This document shows, piece by piece, positions 22,320 through 33,311 of a stretch of DNA of 64,000 nt (the first letter of the stretch is position 1; the number at the start of each line of letters is the position of its first letter). The notes under the pieces were generated by a model, which did not search any database, was not told the DNA's origin, and saw only the letters and a program-made list of their open reading frames with translations. Source of the stretch: Trifolium pratense (Eukaryota; Streptophyta; Magnoliopsida; Fabales; Fabaceae); NCBI RefSeq assembly GCF_020283565.1, contig NC_060063.1, forward strand, positions 39,952,635-40,016,634, given 5' to 3'. The translations under genes were made by a program, and so were the position numbers.

Positions 22320-25300
22320 TTACTTTACAAAATCATTCAGATCACAAATTCCAAGTCCCTCCCTTAATTTGCAAAAACTGTCAAACTTCAAAGGCTTGGT
22401 GAGGATGTCTGCCAATTGTTCTTCTGACCTGCAATGCACCAGCTCAATAACATTGTCCTTAGTGAGATCTCTAAGGAAATGATACCTGACATCAATATGT
22501 TTACTTCTACCATGCATAATAGGATTCTTAGAAAGCTTAATGGAAGAACTATTATCACAGTAGATCATAGTGCATTCAGGTTGCTTCACTCTCAAGTAAC
22601 TCAGAATATTCCTAAGCCATATTCCTTGACAAGCACATGATGCTGCTGATACAAACTCTGCTTCAGTTGTGGAAAGACTATAGGTTGTTTCTTAGAGGAC
22701 CAGGAGATGGCACCTGAACCAAGCATAAACACAAACCCACTAGTACTTTTCCTGTCATCTAGATCACCAGCATAGTCTGAATCACTCCAGCCAATGAGCT
22801 TCAGATCCTCACTTGAACCAGCTCTGTACAAAATTCCTAATCCCAGTGTTTCTTTTAGATACCTTATGATCCTTTTTACAGCAATCACATGCATCTCAGT
22901 AGGCCTGTCCATGAATCTAGCTACCAAACATACAGAATAAGCAATGTCAGGTCTTGAAGCCAGCAAATACATCAAACACCCTACCATTTGCTTATATGTA
23001 GTACCATCAGCTATTCTTTCATTTGCATCTTTGACAAGCTTACACCCAGGCACTATTGGATTAGTAACTTTGTTGCAGCTCTCCATTCCAAATCTAACCA
23101 AAATCTCAGCAATGTATCTCTGTTGATGCATAAAAATACCATCACTGCTTTGAATTACTTCAACTCCAAGGAAATATCTCATCTTGCCCAAATCTGTCAT
23201 AGCAAATCTACCTTTCATGGAGCTTTTGAAGTCTTCTATTAGATTGACATCATTTCCAGTGAAAATTAAGTCATCTACATAGAGACTAACAATGAGTATC
23301 TCATCCTTCTTTCCATATTTAACAAACAAAGTGTGCTCATAGGGACATTTCACAAATTTTTCAGAACTGAAATAAGCTTCAATCTTACTATACCAAGCTC
23401 TAGGGGCTTGCTTCAATCCATACAGAGCCTTTTTCAATTTGTACACCATGTTCTTGCTGCCATTACTATACCCCTCAGGTTGAACCACATATATGTCCTC
23501 AGTCAAATCTCCATGCAAAAAAGCACTCTTCACATCTAACTGAAACACATTCCATCTGTTGTTAGCTGCAAGAGCCAGTATAGCTCTGATTGTATCCCAT
23601 CTAGCCACAGGTGCAAACACCTCATTGTAGTCAATGCCTTGTTTCTGAGTGTAGCCTTTAGCCACCAACCTTGCTTTGTACTTTTCAATCTCACCCTTTT
23701 CATTAAATTTTGTTTTAAAGATCCATTTCACACCAATGGCATTGCATCCATCTGGTAACAAAGTGAGCTCCCAGGTGTTGTTTCTTTTGATTGAATCCAT
23801 CTCAGCATCCATAGCAGCCCTCCAAACATCAAGTTTCATTGCTTCATCATAAGTGTTGGGATCTTTACCAGTGCTATAGATGGCTAGATTATGAAGTTCT
23901 CTTTCTTCTTCTGCATCTCTTCCAGTTACATATATGTCAAGACTCCTTGGTGGTTTTCTGATTCTAGGAGGAAGCTGTGTTACTCCATCACTATTATCTT
24001 CACTATCATTGGTGTTATTACTTATAATCATGTCATCATCTTCACTGTTGCCTGCTGCATTTACATCACCTTCATTGACTGGCTCAATTGGAATATCTTC
24101 ATGAACTGAATCATCTTCTGCATCATCATTGGACCAGTCATCATTATCTGTACTTTGTGTCTGTGATAGCTTGTTTCATTCCCATCCTTTTGACTCTTCA
24201 AACACAACATCTCTGCTAGTGATTATTTTCTTGTCAATTGGATCATAGAGTTTATAGGCCTTGGATACATCACTTACTCCCAGCAAAACACATTTCTTGC
24301 TTTTGCTGTCAAGCTTCTTTCTCTGACTGTCAGGTATGTGAACATGAGCTAGACAACCAAACACTCTAAAGTGATTTACTGATGGTTTTCTACCACTCCA
24401 AGCCTCTTCAGGTGTCATGTCTTTAACACTAAAAGTAGGGCTCCTGTTCATAAGATATGTTGCCCAGTTGACTGCTTCAGGCCAAAATGACTTAGGTACC
24501 TTTCTAGCACTGATCATACTTCTTACAATATTCAGAATGGTCCTATTCTTTCTTTCAGACACACCATTTTGCTGTGGTGTGTATGCAGTAGTCAATTGCC
24601 TCTTTATCCCTTCATTGCTGCAGAAATCATTGAATTCATTAGAGGTGTATTCTCCTCCTCTATCAGATCTAAGGCATAAGATAGGACAACCAGCTTCTTT
24701 TTCTACCAATGCTTTAAAACTTTTGAAAACTTCAAATGCAGCAGATTTCTCTTTTAACATGTAACACCAAGTCTTTCTACTAAAGTCATCTGTGAATGTC
24801 ATAAAATACCTGCATCCACCATTGGATTGAGGTGATATAGGCCCACAGATGTCAGAGTGAATGAGCTCAAGCTTCACACTAGCTCTCCAATTGGCTTGTT
24901 TAGGGATGATGTCTCTGTGTTGCTTACCAGTCAAGCAATCACTACAATTCTCATCAGAGTCTTCTAGCTCAGGTAGACCTCTCACCATTTGCTTCTTAGA
25001 CAAGGTATTGAGCCCTTTAAAACTCAAGTGGCCATATCTATCATGCCATAGCTGGGTGCTTTCTTGCTTGGCAGTTTGCAGACACATAGGCATTATAACA
25101 GGTGCAGAGATCACATACATTCTATTCTTAGACATGTGTGAAGTGAACAATAAGCCTCTATCATCATGATACACCTTACATTCATCATTCTTAAACACCA
25201 CTGAAACTTGTTTTTGCTGTATCTGACCAATACTCAGAAGATTGGTCTTCAAACCAGGCACATAATATACATTGCTAATCACATGAACAATGTTATTAAT

Positions 25301-26344
25301 GCTGAGTTTGATGTTGCCTTTCCCTTTCACAGGCATCTTTGAATCATCCCCCAACTTCACAGAGTCACTATAACTATCATCAAAATTAAACAGCCATTCT
25401 TTGTGTCCTATCATATGATTACTACAACCAGAATCTAGAAACCAATTTTCAGATTTTCCAATTGTATCAGAGAATTGCTGTTCAGTTTTAGCCATAAGCA
25501 ATAATTCTTCATTACCATCATAAAATTCAGCATAGTTGGCATTACCTTCCCAATCTGGACATTCAGATTGATAGTGACCTAGCTTGTGACAGTTGTAGCA
25601 TTCAACCATCTCTTTGCTTTGTCTACCTCTTCCTCGACCTCTATTGGAATTTCTTCCTCTCCCTCTACCAGATCCAGATCCTCTTCCTTGTGAAACTTTC
25701 AAAGCTTGTTCTTCTGTGTTCACTTGTGATTTTGCTGAAGGTTTCTTCATCCTTCCCTCATGCACAATTAGACTACTCTGCAATTCATCAATTGACATTG
25801 TAGTTACATCATTGGATTCCACAATTGAACACACCACATAATCAAACTTTGTCACCATGGATCTCAGGATCTTTTCAACAATTGCAACTTCTTGCAATCT
25901 TTCACCTTGTGCAGACATTCTATTTGCAATAGCTAGGGTTCTTGAAAAGTAATCTTCCACAGATTCTCCTTCCTTCATTTCAAGAACCTCAAACTCTCTC
26001 TTCAGAGCTTGCAGCTGAGCTCTCTTTACCTTTGTAGAACCTTGATACTTTCTTCTCATCGCATCCCAAATACTTTTGGAGGAATTACGATCAAGAATCG
26101 TATCAAGAATGGAACGATCGATCGATTGAAACAAGTAATTCTTCACCTTCAAATCCTTCAGCTTGCTAGCATTAGCAGCTTGAATTTCTTCAGCTGTGGC
26201 GTTTGCAGGTGCCACCGTGACTCCATCTTCAATTGAGGACCAAAGTTCTTTGGAACGAATGAGATTCTCCATGAGCATTGACCAATGGTCATAATGTCCA
26301 TCAAACTTTGGAACACGAGACTGTGAGTGTTTGGATTCATCCAT
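22320..26344 (-). pseudogene. Copia gag-pol polyprotein, two lesions
   Basis: Starts at ATG 26344 with a UBN2-type Gag (FDGHYDHW, then SVEDYFSRTLAI) and an arginine/glycine-rich stretch. A zinc knuckle CYNCHKLGHYQSEC is followed by the protease motif WFLDSGCSNHM. Integrase follows, with a partly atypical zinc region, the DDFSRKTW and RSDRGGEYTS catalytic segments and the TAYTPQQNGVSERKN region. A TGA stop at 24176-24178 lies just after integrase (codon context GWE-stop-NKL). The frame then continues into reverse transcriptase (LDVKSAFLHGDL, LYVDDLIFTG) and RNase H. A small deletion, apparently 4 bp, near 22680 shifts the frame inside RNase H; the last part is at 22320-22595. All domains are otherwise present in Copia order (PR-IN-RT-RH). 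Confidence 0.92.
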
Positions 26345-26477
26345 TAATGGATCAAGGAAGAAGCTTGAAGAAGAAGCTTGAAGATGAAGAAGAAGCTCGC
26401 GCGAAAAAAAAACGGTTATAACGGTTTTCTTGAGAAAACTGCAGTTTTCTCTCTTTCCTCAGGTTTGAGATCTTTTA

Positions 26478-26491
26478 GGCTCTAGATACCA
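26478..26491 (-). other. Primer-binding site of the Copia element
   Basis: The minus strand reads TGGTATCTAGAGCC two bases inside the 5' LTR. This is close to the initiator-Met PBS TGGTATCAGAGCC, with an altered middle (CTAG for CAG). Confidence 0.7.
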
Positions 26492-26493
26492 CT

Positions 26494-26712
26494 TGTTAAT
26501 TGCAAAGTGGAATCTCTCATCTTATTCATCATAGGCAATGCCTTATATAGGCTTATTTACAACTCAATTGTTTAGACTAGCAAATTGGCCAAGCCAAGCC
26601 CAAGCCCAACAGCAGGCCAGGCCAGCCTTGCGCGCGCGCCTGCAACATGCTGCTTGCTGCACAAGCCAAGCCACACAACACTAAGCCTAAGCACATAAGC
26701 CTATTCCTAACA
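26494..26712 (-). repeat. 5' LTR of the Copia element
   Basis: 219 bp; the promoter LTR for the minus-strand transcript. A TATATAAGG box lies at 26542-26550 on the minus strand. Confidence 0.95.
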
Positions 26713-26779
26713 GTTCTTTTTTGTTTGGATTAATATTTTCTTTTGATTTTTGTGTTTAGATTACGGGTCACACCCTAGT

Positions 26780-27706
26780 TTAATTTAACTAAATTTAATG
26801 AGCTTATCAAGTTACACGAGTAGAAAATATGAGAAAAAGAGAGCGAAAGTTTTGGTGGACAGAGCAATGTGATCTAATCCTTTCCTAGATTCTTATCGAT
26901 TAAAAGCAAGAATGATTTACAAGGAAGATATTTGCCTCTTAAGAAAACTTTGGTTTATCTGAGTAACTTTGCCTATTAAGAATCTTTGTTCACGAAAGAG
27001 TTTTGATGTTTGATGTGGTTTTTTTTCCGGGCGTTGTTGTTACGTGAATCAGTATGTATTAGCGGTTGGTGCATTCGCCGTTCTAAGATGTGAAGGCTCA
27101 CACAATACTCTTTCTTTGTTATCTGGGTTTGTGCCGGTACACAGGTTCGTTGGTAAGTGTACTATGTTGTGCATTTACTTCATCTTTTAATAAACCACGT
27201 ATTTGGATTGTTCGTATACCTGGTTGAGTTGATTATGTTGTTTGATTAGATTTGATTAATATCCCGCAATATTTTATATTTTCTTCTCATTTTTATCTAT
27301 TTACGGTCAAGGCCGTTTCCGACAATTTAGAGGCCCGACCTTGAATATTAAATGTGGACCCCTTAATAAAAAAGCAAAAAATTGAAAAAGAATATTAGTC
27401 TTTTAAATTGTAAATCGTTAATACATACTGATTCACGTACCAACAACGCCCGAAAAAAAAACTACATCAAACATCAAAACTCTTTCGTGCCATACAGTCA
27501 ATGTCAAACAAAGATTTTTAATAGGCAAAGTTACTCAGATAAACCAAAGTTTTCTTAAGAGGCAAATATCTTCTTTGTAAATCATTCTTGCTTTTAATCG
27601 ATAAGAATCTAGAAAAGGATTAGATCACATTGCTCTGTCCACCAAAACTTTTCTCACATTTTCTACTTGTGTAACTTGATAAGCTCATTAAATTTAGTTA
27701 AATTAA
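26780..27706. repeat. Large inverted repeat, ~285-bp arms
   Basis: The left arm 26780-27061 and right arm 27420-27706 are near-complementary over almost their full length. Both include the block ggtggacagagcaatgtgat or its complement, and the end cgtgaatcagtatgtatta. The spacer is about 360 bp. A transcript would form a long hairpin. There is no coding capacity and no clear target duplication. Confidence 0.85.
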
Positions 27707-27949
27707 ATGTGAAAAACATTTCCCAGTTTTGGACATATTGAAAAGGGATATGTTGGCAAAAGGTGCATGGAATTGGGTTCAAAGTATGGGAATTGGGCTA
27801 TAAAGTAAAAAAGTGGTGAGTCTTATAAGAAGCTCCAGCATGCCATGGTCACTTGTTTGCTGACCTCATATTCAAGAAGTTTTTGACATCATATTTATAC
27901 ATGACCAATTTAACAACCATAAATTTTCTAGTTAGAAATATTTAAAATC
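27707..27949. other. Intergenic DNA, no gene seen
   Basis: No reading frame or repeat recognised. Confidence 0.4.
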
Positions 27950-28083
27950 GTCCCGTAAATATAGCTCAATTGATAGTTATCAAAAATATTATTAGAGGTG
28001 TCAAAATTTGAACTTTAGATTTTTTTATACTTCTTTACATATAAAGTGTGCGAGTTTAGTCACCGGACTATTTGATAAAAAAA
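27950..28083 (+). mobile_element. Degenerate tRNA-derived SINE
   Basis: TAGCTCAATTGATAG matches a tRNA-type A box. GGTGTCAAAATTTGAAC, about 35 bp downstream, is a decayed B box. The tail ends gataaaaaaata. Flanking AT-rich repeats are too imperfect to call a target duplication. Confidence 0.5.
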
Positions 28084-28407
28084 TATTAAAATTATTTAAA
28101 ATATTTCATACTCATGATAGCCTACTTTATTTTCCAAATCATAATATATCATACTCTTTTTATTAGTATTTTGTCATGAACTCTGTTCTTGGAGATGAAA
28201 GAAAAATATGAGAGAAAAAAAATATCTGATTTACATGTGAGAATTTCTATGGAACTTTTTCTAAAATAGAAACAACTTTAGAAATTTCTCTTCAAATTTT
28301 TAATACGTAGAAACTTATTATCCAAATGGTGTATAGATATCTAAGATCTTTAGAATTAAATCAGGTTTTTTTTGAATATTTTGGCAATGTTTTGATAAGA
28401 TTAAAAA

Positions 28408-28524
28408 AAGGCAATCCCCACGAAGACAGGAATTACCATAAAACATTTTGATAAACAATTTAATTGATGGCTTATATGGCTTTGCTATTTTTTGTGGTAA
28501 TTCCTGTGTTCATGGGGATTGGCT
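28408..28524. repeat. Compact fold-back, ~32-bp arms
   Basis: Arms at 28408-28439 (containing gcaatccccacgaagacagg) and 28494-28524 (containing cctgtgttcatggggattgg) pair with a few mismatches around a loop of about 54 bp. It could be a tiny MITE or a small-RNA precursor-like hairpin. Confidence 0.6.
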
Positions 28525-28864
28525 TTGTTGACTGAAGGTCCCTCGATCTGGCTTTCGATTGGTTATGATTGCTCTAACAAGATTTGATTCATCAGAGATT
28601 GATAAAGAGGTCTCTTTTGCTAGGTCTATCTCAATATTCGTATTATTCCTTGATTTCGAACTGTTTAGCTTGAAAAAATCATCATCGCTTAGTGTAGGGA
28701 GTAGTGGATACGTCGTGTTGACGGTTGGTTCATTTGCCTCATCACTTAAGCCCAATATCATGGCTAAGAGAGAGATTTTTTTTTTTAAAATACATATACA
28801 TGCAACCTTTGCACAAAGAGAAATATTTTGAGAACAAAAAAGTTGATAATATTAACACTGCAAT

Positions 28865-28965
28865 ATGTCCAAGAGCCTAAACTTAACTGATAAAAAATAT
28901 TGAAATTGTTAGACTGAATATCTTGATCGGAGTTTGAATCTCAACTCACTCTAACACAAAAGGTG
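28865..28965 (+). mobile_element. Possible decayed SINE
   Basis: A weak A-box-like CTTAACTGATAAA and a B-box-like GGAGTTTGAATCTC lie at tRNA-promoter spacing. The level of decay makes this tentative. Confidence 0.3.
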
Positions 28966-29253
28966 TGAATTATTTCATATGCCAACAATTGCCTTTATTC
29001 CTTTTAATTTTATGACTGGTCGGTAATATTCTTGCAAGTTTGATTTCAACACAAATTGAAAAGAATATTTTTGTCAAAAAAAATAAAATTGAAAAGAATA
29101 TTAACCATTAATATGAAACGTGGAAAGTATATAAAAATTTTAGCAAGAAAAGAAGAAGAAAGTATAAAAGAATATATTTTTATTTGGACGGAAAGACATC
29201 ATATTCTCGGCGAAGAAAATTATCAAAAAGTGGACACGGTAGAGATATCTTTC

Positions 29254-29668
29254 TCCATGAGCCAGGATCAAATGACACAAACTAGTTTGACACCAAATGT
29301 TACATCTCTTAATAACATTTTTACTGATATAAATTTTATAAAATTCACTGTTGGATTGAAAGTTTATATTATAAAGATCATTTATTTAAAACTTTCAGAC
29401 AAATCCAAAAGCATTTGATATGCTATTGTGACACATAAAGATTAACGACATATAAAAAAAGACACAAACCGTTAATTTTGATGTATCTCAATAACATATC
29501 AAATGATTTTGGATTTGTCTGAAATTTTACATAAATGATCTATACGATATAAACTTTCAATCCAACGGTGGATTTTAAAAAATTTATATCGGTAAAAACG
29601 TTATTGAGAGGTGTAACATTTGGTGTCAAACTAGTTAGTGTCATTTGATTCTGACCCTTATGGACTAA
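29254..29668. mobile_element. Fold-back MITE
   Basis: Two arms of about 170-180 bp (from about 29254 and ending about 29668) are inverted copies of each other. Both contain caaatgacac and aactagtttgacaccaaatg or its complement. Apart from a loop of about 50 bp, the element is almost entirely palindromic. Superfamily not determined. Confidence 0.7.
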
Positions 29669-29744
29669 ATTTTTAATAAGAAAAAATTAACCAAAATATT
29701 GGATTTAAGTAGTTTTTTTAACAAGGATTCAGAGTTTGTAAAAA

Positions 29745-29875
29745 AAAGTTTTTTTTTTTTAAAAAACTCGGTATCTAGTGAAATTGACACTAGAGTACAT
29801 CGAACCTAAGACCTTGAGAGGAGCATACTCCAAGGACCAAAGTCAACACCACTAAACCAACCCAAATGGATTAAA
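29745..29875 (-). mobile_element. tRNA-derived SINE
   Basis: On the minus strand TGGTTTAGTGGTGTTG (A box) is followed by TTAGGTTCGATGTAC (B box) and an A-rich tail (plus-strand T run 29747-29760). Good pol III promoter spacing. The flanking duplication is imperfect. Confidence 0.65.
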
Positions 29876-30174
29876 AAAGTAGTTAATGAGTTCCTCTTAA
29901 GACGAGTAGATTGTGAGAACCAATAAGTTCGATATCTGGTAATGAATTTGTAAAAGAATTAGAACACTATCATCTAATTTTTTTATGAATTTTCACATAC
30001 TTGTATCGTCTTAATTAAATTTCGTTATATATTTTTATATGTTTAAAAATACAGAAAAAAATTAATAATACATTAAAGACAAAATCCTAATGAATTTGGA
30101 AAGTAGCTCTTTACAACCAGGATCAGTGTCTTGAAAAATGATTATATTTATTAACATTAATCATAAATGACCAT

Positions 30175-30310
30175 TTTTTTTTATCAAGTAGCTTATTAGT
30201 TAGATATTCCACCTTTAAAGTGGATAAGTGGATGACCGGGGTTCGAACCCCAGCCCTCTCTACATATATAATGCAATGACCCTGTCAACTGAGTTAAACT
30301 CACGAGACAC
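30175..30310 (-). mobile_element. tRNA-derived SINE with target duplication
   Basis: On the minus strand TTAACTCAGTTGAC (A box) is followed by GGGGTTCGAACCCC, a perfect B box, and an A run. The flanks aaatgaccat (30165-30174) and aaatgactat (30311-30320) form a 10-bp duplication with one mismatch. Confidence 0.75.
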
Positions 30311-30320
30311 AAATGACTAT

Positions 30321-30760
30321 GATATCTATCTTTCTTACGCATTTTCTCTTTAGTTAAATCCTGTGTTGCAGAAAGAGATCAATCACACTACTACTTGATG
30401 AATTGTAAATCATGTTTGTGTCATGTATTTCATTTGTTTGTTTTAATTGTTAGTTTGTTGAAACTGAGAGTAGTTATTGGTTAAAGTGGTTATTTTAGGT
30501 ACATAGCTTGAGTCACAAGGTACTAGTTGTTTTGAAAATTTAACCACACTAGTATATAAGTGGATGTACTCATTCTATTAATACAATTCCACTTATTCTC
30601 TCAATTAAATTGAATAAGGACATGTATATAAAATTTTTAAAAAATATTTGGTTTAATGGTTGGCTAGTTGGGTGGGGGTAATATTTTAATGCTTAATTTC
30701 ATGTTAATGTTTTGTAACAATTTCTTACCAGCGAAATTAATAACATGAAAACTTTACGCT
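30321..30760. other. Intergenic DNA, possible LTR relic
   Basis: The stretch 30450-30610 contains a TATATAAG box and looks promoter-like, as in a decayed LTR. I could not find matching ends, so no element is called. Confidence 0.3.
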
Positions 30761-31009
30761 ACAAAAAAATTGTTCTGGAGCGTCGGCTAAAATGAGACGT
30801 TAAAAGGCAAAAAAAAAAACAGACGCCACAAGGTATTTAGCGCCACCTTAGCATTCAAGTCGTGACGGACGCTTAAATGCCTGAAGTTAGACAGTTGCAT
30901 CCAGCAGACACTATGTAGCGTCCGTTTAATGTGAGGTTAGGCCGAAGCTATAATTGTACGTATAGGTGGACGTTATTAGCTTCAGATTTTTGGTGACACT
31001 GTAAGTATT
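30761..31009. mobile_element. Possible CACTA-type terminal fragment
   Basis: GCTACAAAAAAATTGTTC followed by repeated GCGTC/GACGC-type short motifs resembles the CACTACAAAAAA end and subterminal repeats of CACTA elements, with the terminal CACTA mutated to CGCTA. No partner end found. Confidence 0.3.
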
Positions 31010-31017
31010 ATTTCATT

Positions 31018-31662
31018 TTGGGATGACAATTTGACTCATACTCATTGAGTACCTACAAAAAATACCCACAACGAGTAGGGTAAAAACCCGCATTTTGGGT
31101 ACGTGCATGGGTATCAGTAATTACCCATAAAAGTGAGTGGGTATGGGTGCAAGTACGGGTACCTTAGTACCCACACTTCCCCATACCCACATAGTATATA
31201 TTTATTTATTTATTTTATTTATATTATTATATAATAATATATGTATATAAATTTAAATAAAATACAACACTATTAAACTATTACATATTTTTAATAAAAA
31301 ATGTTTATTTATAGCATAATGCAAACAAAATGTGAATATGTCATAAAAAATATGAGCTTTACAATGAGGTTAGTAATAATTTTGTTTATAATTTTCATGA
31401 GTCAACATTAAAATCTTTAAATTTTTTTAATTTTATTAAAATGATATGATATTTTAAAATTGATCTATTTACTTTTAACAAAAGTTCGGGTAATAGGTAC
31501 GGGTATGAGTACTTAACTTAGGTACCCATTGGATTTGAGGACGGGTACAAAGATTGATACCCATACGGGTATATGAGGATGAGTACGAGTATTTTTTCAA
31601 ACCGCAGGTATGGGAATGGGTACTATAATACCTTACCCATACCCTACCCATTGCCATCCCTA
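31018..31662. mobile_element. hAT-type non-autonomous element
   Basis: A 645-bp element. The right end reads (complement) TAGGGATGGCAATGGGTA and the left end TTGGGATGACAATT. A perfect 8-bp TSD, atttcatt, lies at 31010-31017 and 31663-31670. The subterminal regions are full of GGGTA(T/C)GGG and complementary blocks, giving a strong fold-back. An 8-bp duplication and the TAGGG end fit hAT. Confidence 0.8.
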
Positions 31663-31746
31663 ATTTCATTTCTTCAATGTTGCTTGTAGAGTCCCTTGGC
31701 AGATGCTAATTCTATGATGGATGTTATACATTAATTAATTTATCTA

Positions 31747-33198
31747 TCTATGTATATATAAATCCTAAATAGTTCTCCTACTATTCATCTCAACCCTAAT
31801 CCACGTCAGCCACTTACATTCAATTAAATCACTTTACAATGCCACATCACTTCTACTTGCATCATTTTTATCTCTATTTAGGTTTCACATGCCTCATTTA
31901 TATACTACTTTATCACTTCCACTTACATCATTTTTATCTCCATATACTTTTCATATCCCTCATTTATATAGATATATTACGCAAAACATACAAAATTAAA
32001 TTGAAAATTGAAAAGACAAAGGAAGTTACAACTCACACCAATACCCCATTGTGAATACATTTATATAGTTTTATAGCATATTGGCTTTTCATTTATATTT
32101 CCCTATAATCATCCATCTATAAATATGTGACTTCTCCCACCAATTGTGTGACTTAGTTTTTGTCATATTTCTTTTCATCTAATCTTTTGCGTGTTTTAAA
32201 ATGGACTCATATACTGTTCAAATTGCTCTTGCAAAATAAACATTGAAAGGTTCATTGGTATTTACATTTCTATTTTTTTTACTTTGACATAATTAAGTTA
32301 TATCAAACTTTTATTATGGGCAGTATCAGGAGCTTAGGTAAGTGGTTGAATTGTCCAAAAGCAAGGTTCAGACTAATATCGTTGACTAAGGCGCTGAGCA
32401 TGAAATCGGGTGCTGATCAAATTTGTATTTGGGGTCTAGATTTTTTTAATTTAGTATGGGGTGCTGATTCACAATCATTGTTTGTAGTTTTGTATTCAAC
32501 CCTTATAGAGTGTTCTTTATTGCAAAAAATTTCTTTTATTCTCTTTATACCAAAAAAACAAACAAAAAAAGAAACTATTATTTGGTTTACATGCCTTAAT
32601 CAGATCTTGGGTAGTTTTACATGCCTTAATAATCCGATTAATATTAATATCCTTCAAGATTGCTTTTGTAGATTAAGTTACAATTTTCGTTTTTCAAGAT
32701 ACAAATTATAGTTATAGGTGTTTTGCTTTAGGTAGTTTATGAATCAGTTGACAATAATTTTTTTTTGTTCCACAATTGACATTGATTTTTCTATTAGAAT
32801 TTTTTTTTTACAGTTTTCTCGACTAAAATATATTAATTGTGACTTTTTTTTTTGTTTTTTGAAGGATTAATTGTGACTTTTTAGTATATTCACAACTCTA
32901 CAATTTAATAGATAATAATAAATAAATATACGTTCCTTAAAAAAAAAATATGTTCTTTGTAGATTTTATATAAATGCACAGGACTGGAAGTAATATTGAT
33001 GATAATTAAGATTTTTATTTTTAAATTATCATTTACAACATTTGATATTTATATTATATTCAGATAAATTTTATTGATACTATTATTTTGAAAATAACTA
33101 TTGCTTCAATTTTAAATTTACTAACTATACAAATAATTTTTGACATTATAATATAAAAGAACGCATAAGACCCGTGCATCGCACGGGTAAATGTCTAG
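31747..33198 (+). mobile_element. Non-autonomous Helitron
   Basis: The 5' end TCTATGTATATATAAATCC aligns with that of the Helitron at 16037; an alternative TC lies at 31743. The 3' end has the hairpin ACCCGTGC-ATC-GCACGGGT (33170-33188) and CTAG at 33195-33198 before T. Internal sequence is AT-rich with no recognisable gene. It ends 37 bp before the large MULE. Confidence 0.8.
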
Positions 33199-33235
33199 TA
33201 TTTTTAAATATTTGCTTAGTAACTCTTTTAAAGTT

Positions 33236-33311
33236 GGAAAATTCTTGCGTGAGGCCAGTAAAATGGCCTCATTAGTGAGGTCAATTGAATTGCCCAATAG
33301 AATTTTAAGTG
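33236..33311 (+). repeat. Left TIR of the giant MULE
   Basis: Begins GGAAAATTCTTGCG. The core GTGAGGCCAGTAAAATGG is identical to the right TIR. The preceding nine bases are the TSD. Confidence 0.85.

Larger units (their letters stand above)
22065..26712 (-). mobile_element. Copia LTR retrotransposon, very young
   Basis: A 4.65-kb element on the minus strand with 219-bp LTRs (22065-22283 and 26494-26712). They appear identical base for base, start TGTTAATTGC and end CCTAACA. The 5-bp TSD is gttct at 22060-22064 and 26713-26717. A primer-binding site and a purine tract sit at the correct edges. The single gag-pol frame is interrupted twice, so the copy is not autonomous despite its youth. Confidence 0.95.

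Noticed and set aside
28510..28761. 83-aa minus-strand reading frame, hydrophilic
   Set aside because: It overlaps the fold-back at 28408-28524, has no recognisable domain, no splice or promoter context, and lies amid repeats. A chance frame is more likely.
29056..29418. 120-aa plus-strand frame
   Set aside because: Its second half lies inside the fold-back MITE at 29254-29668 and the first half is Lys/Ile-rich AT sequence. Not a gene.
30161..30320. tRNA gene candidate because of the perfect GGGGTTCGAACCCC box
   Set aside because: No acceptor stem or anticodon arm can be folded around it, and a TSD and A tail mark it as a SINE.
32316..32711. 131-aa plus-strand frame in the Helitron at 31747
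   Set aside because: Low-complexity second half, no family resemblance, no homologous frame in the sister Helitron. It could be a captured fragment but I cannot support it.
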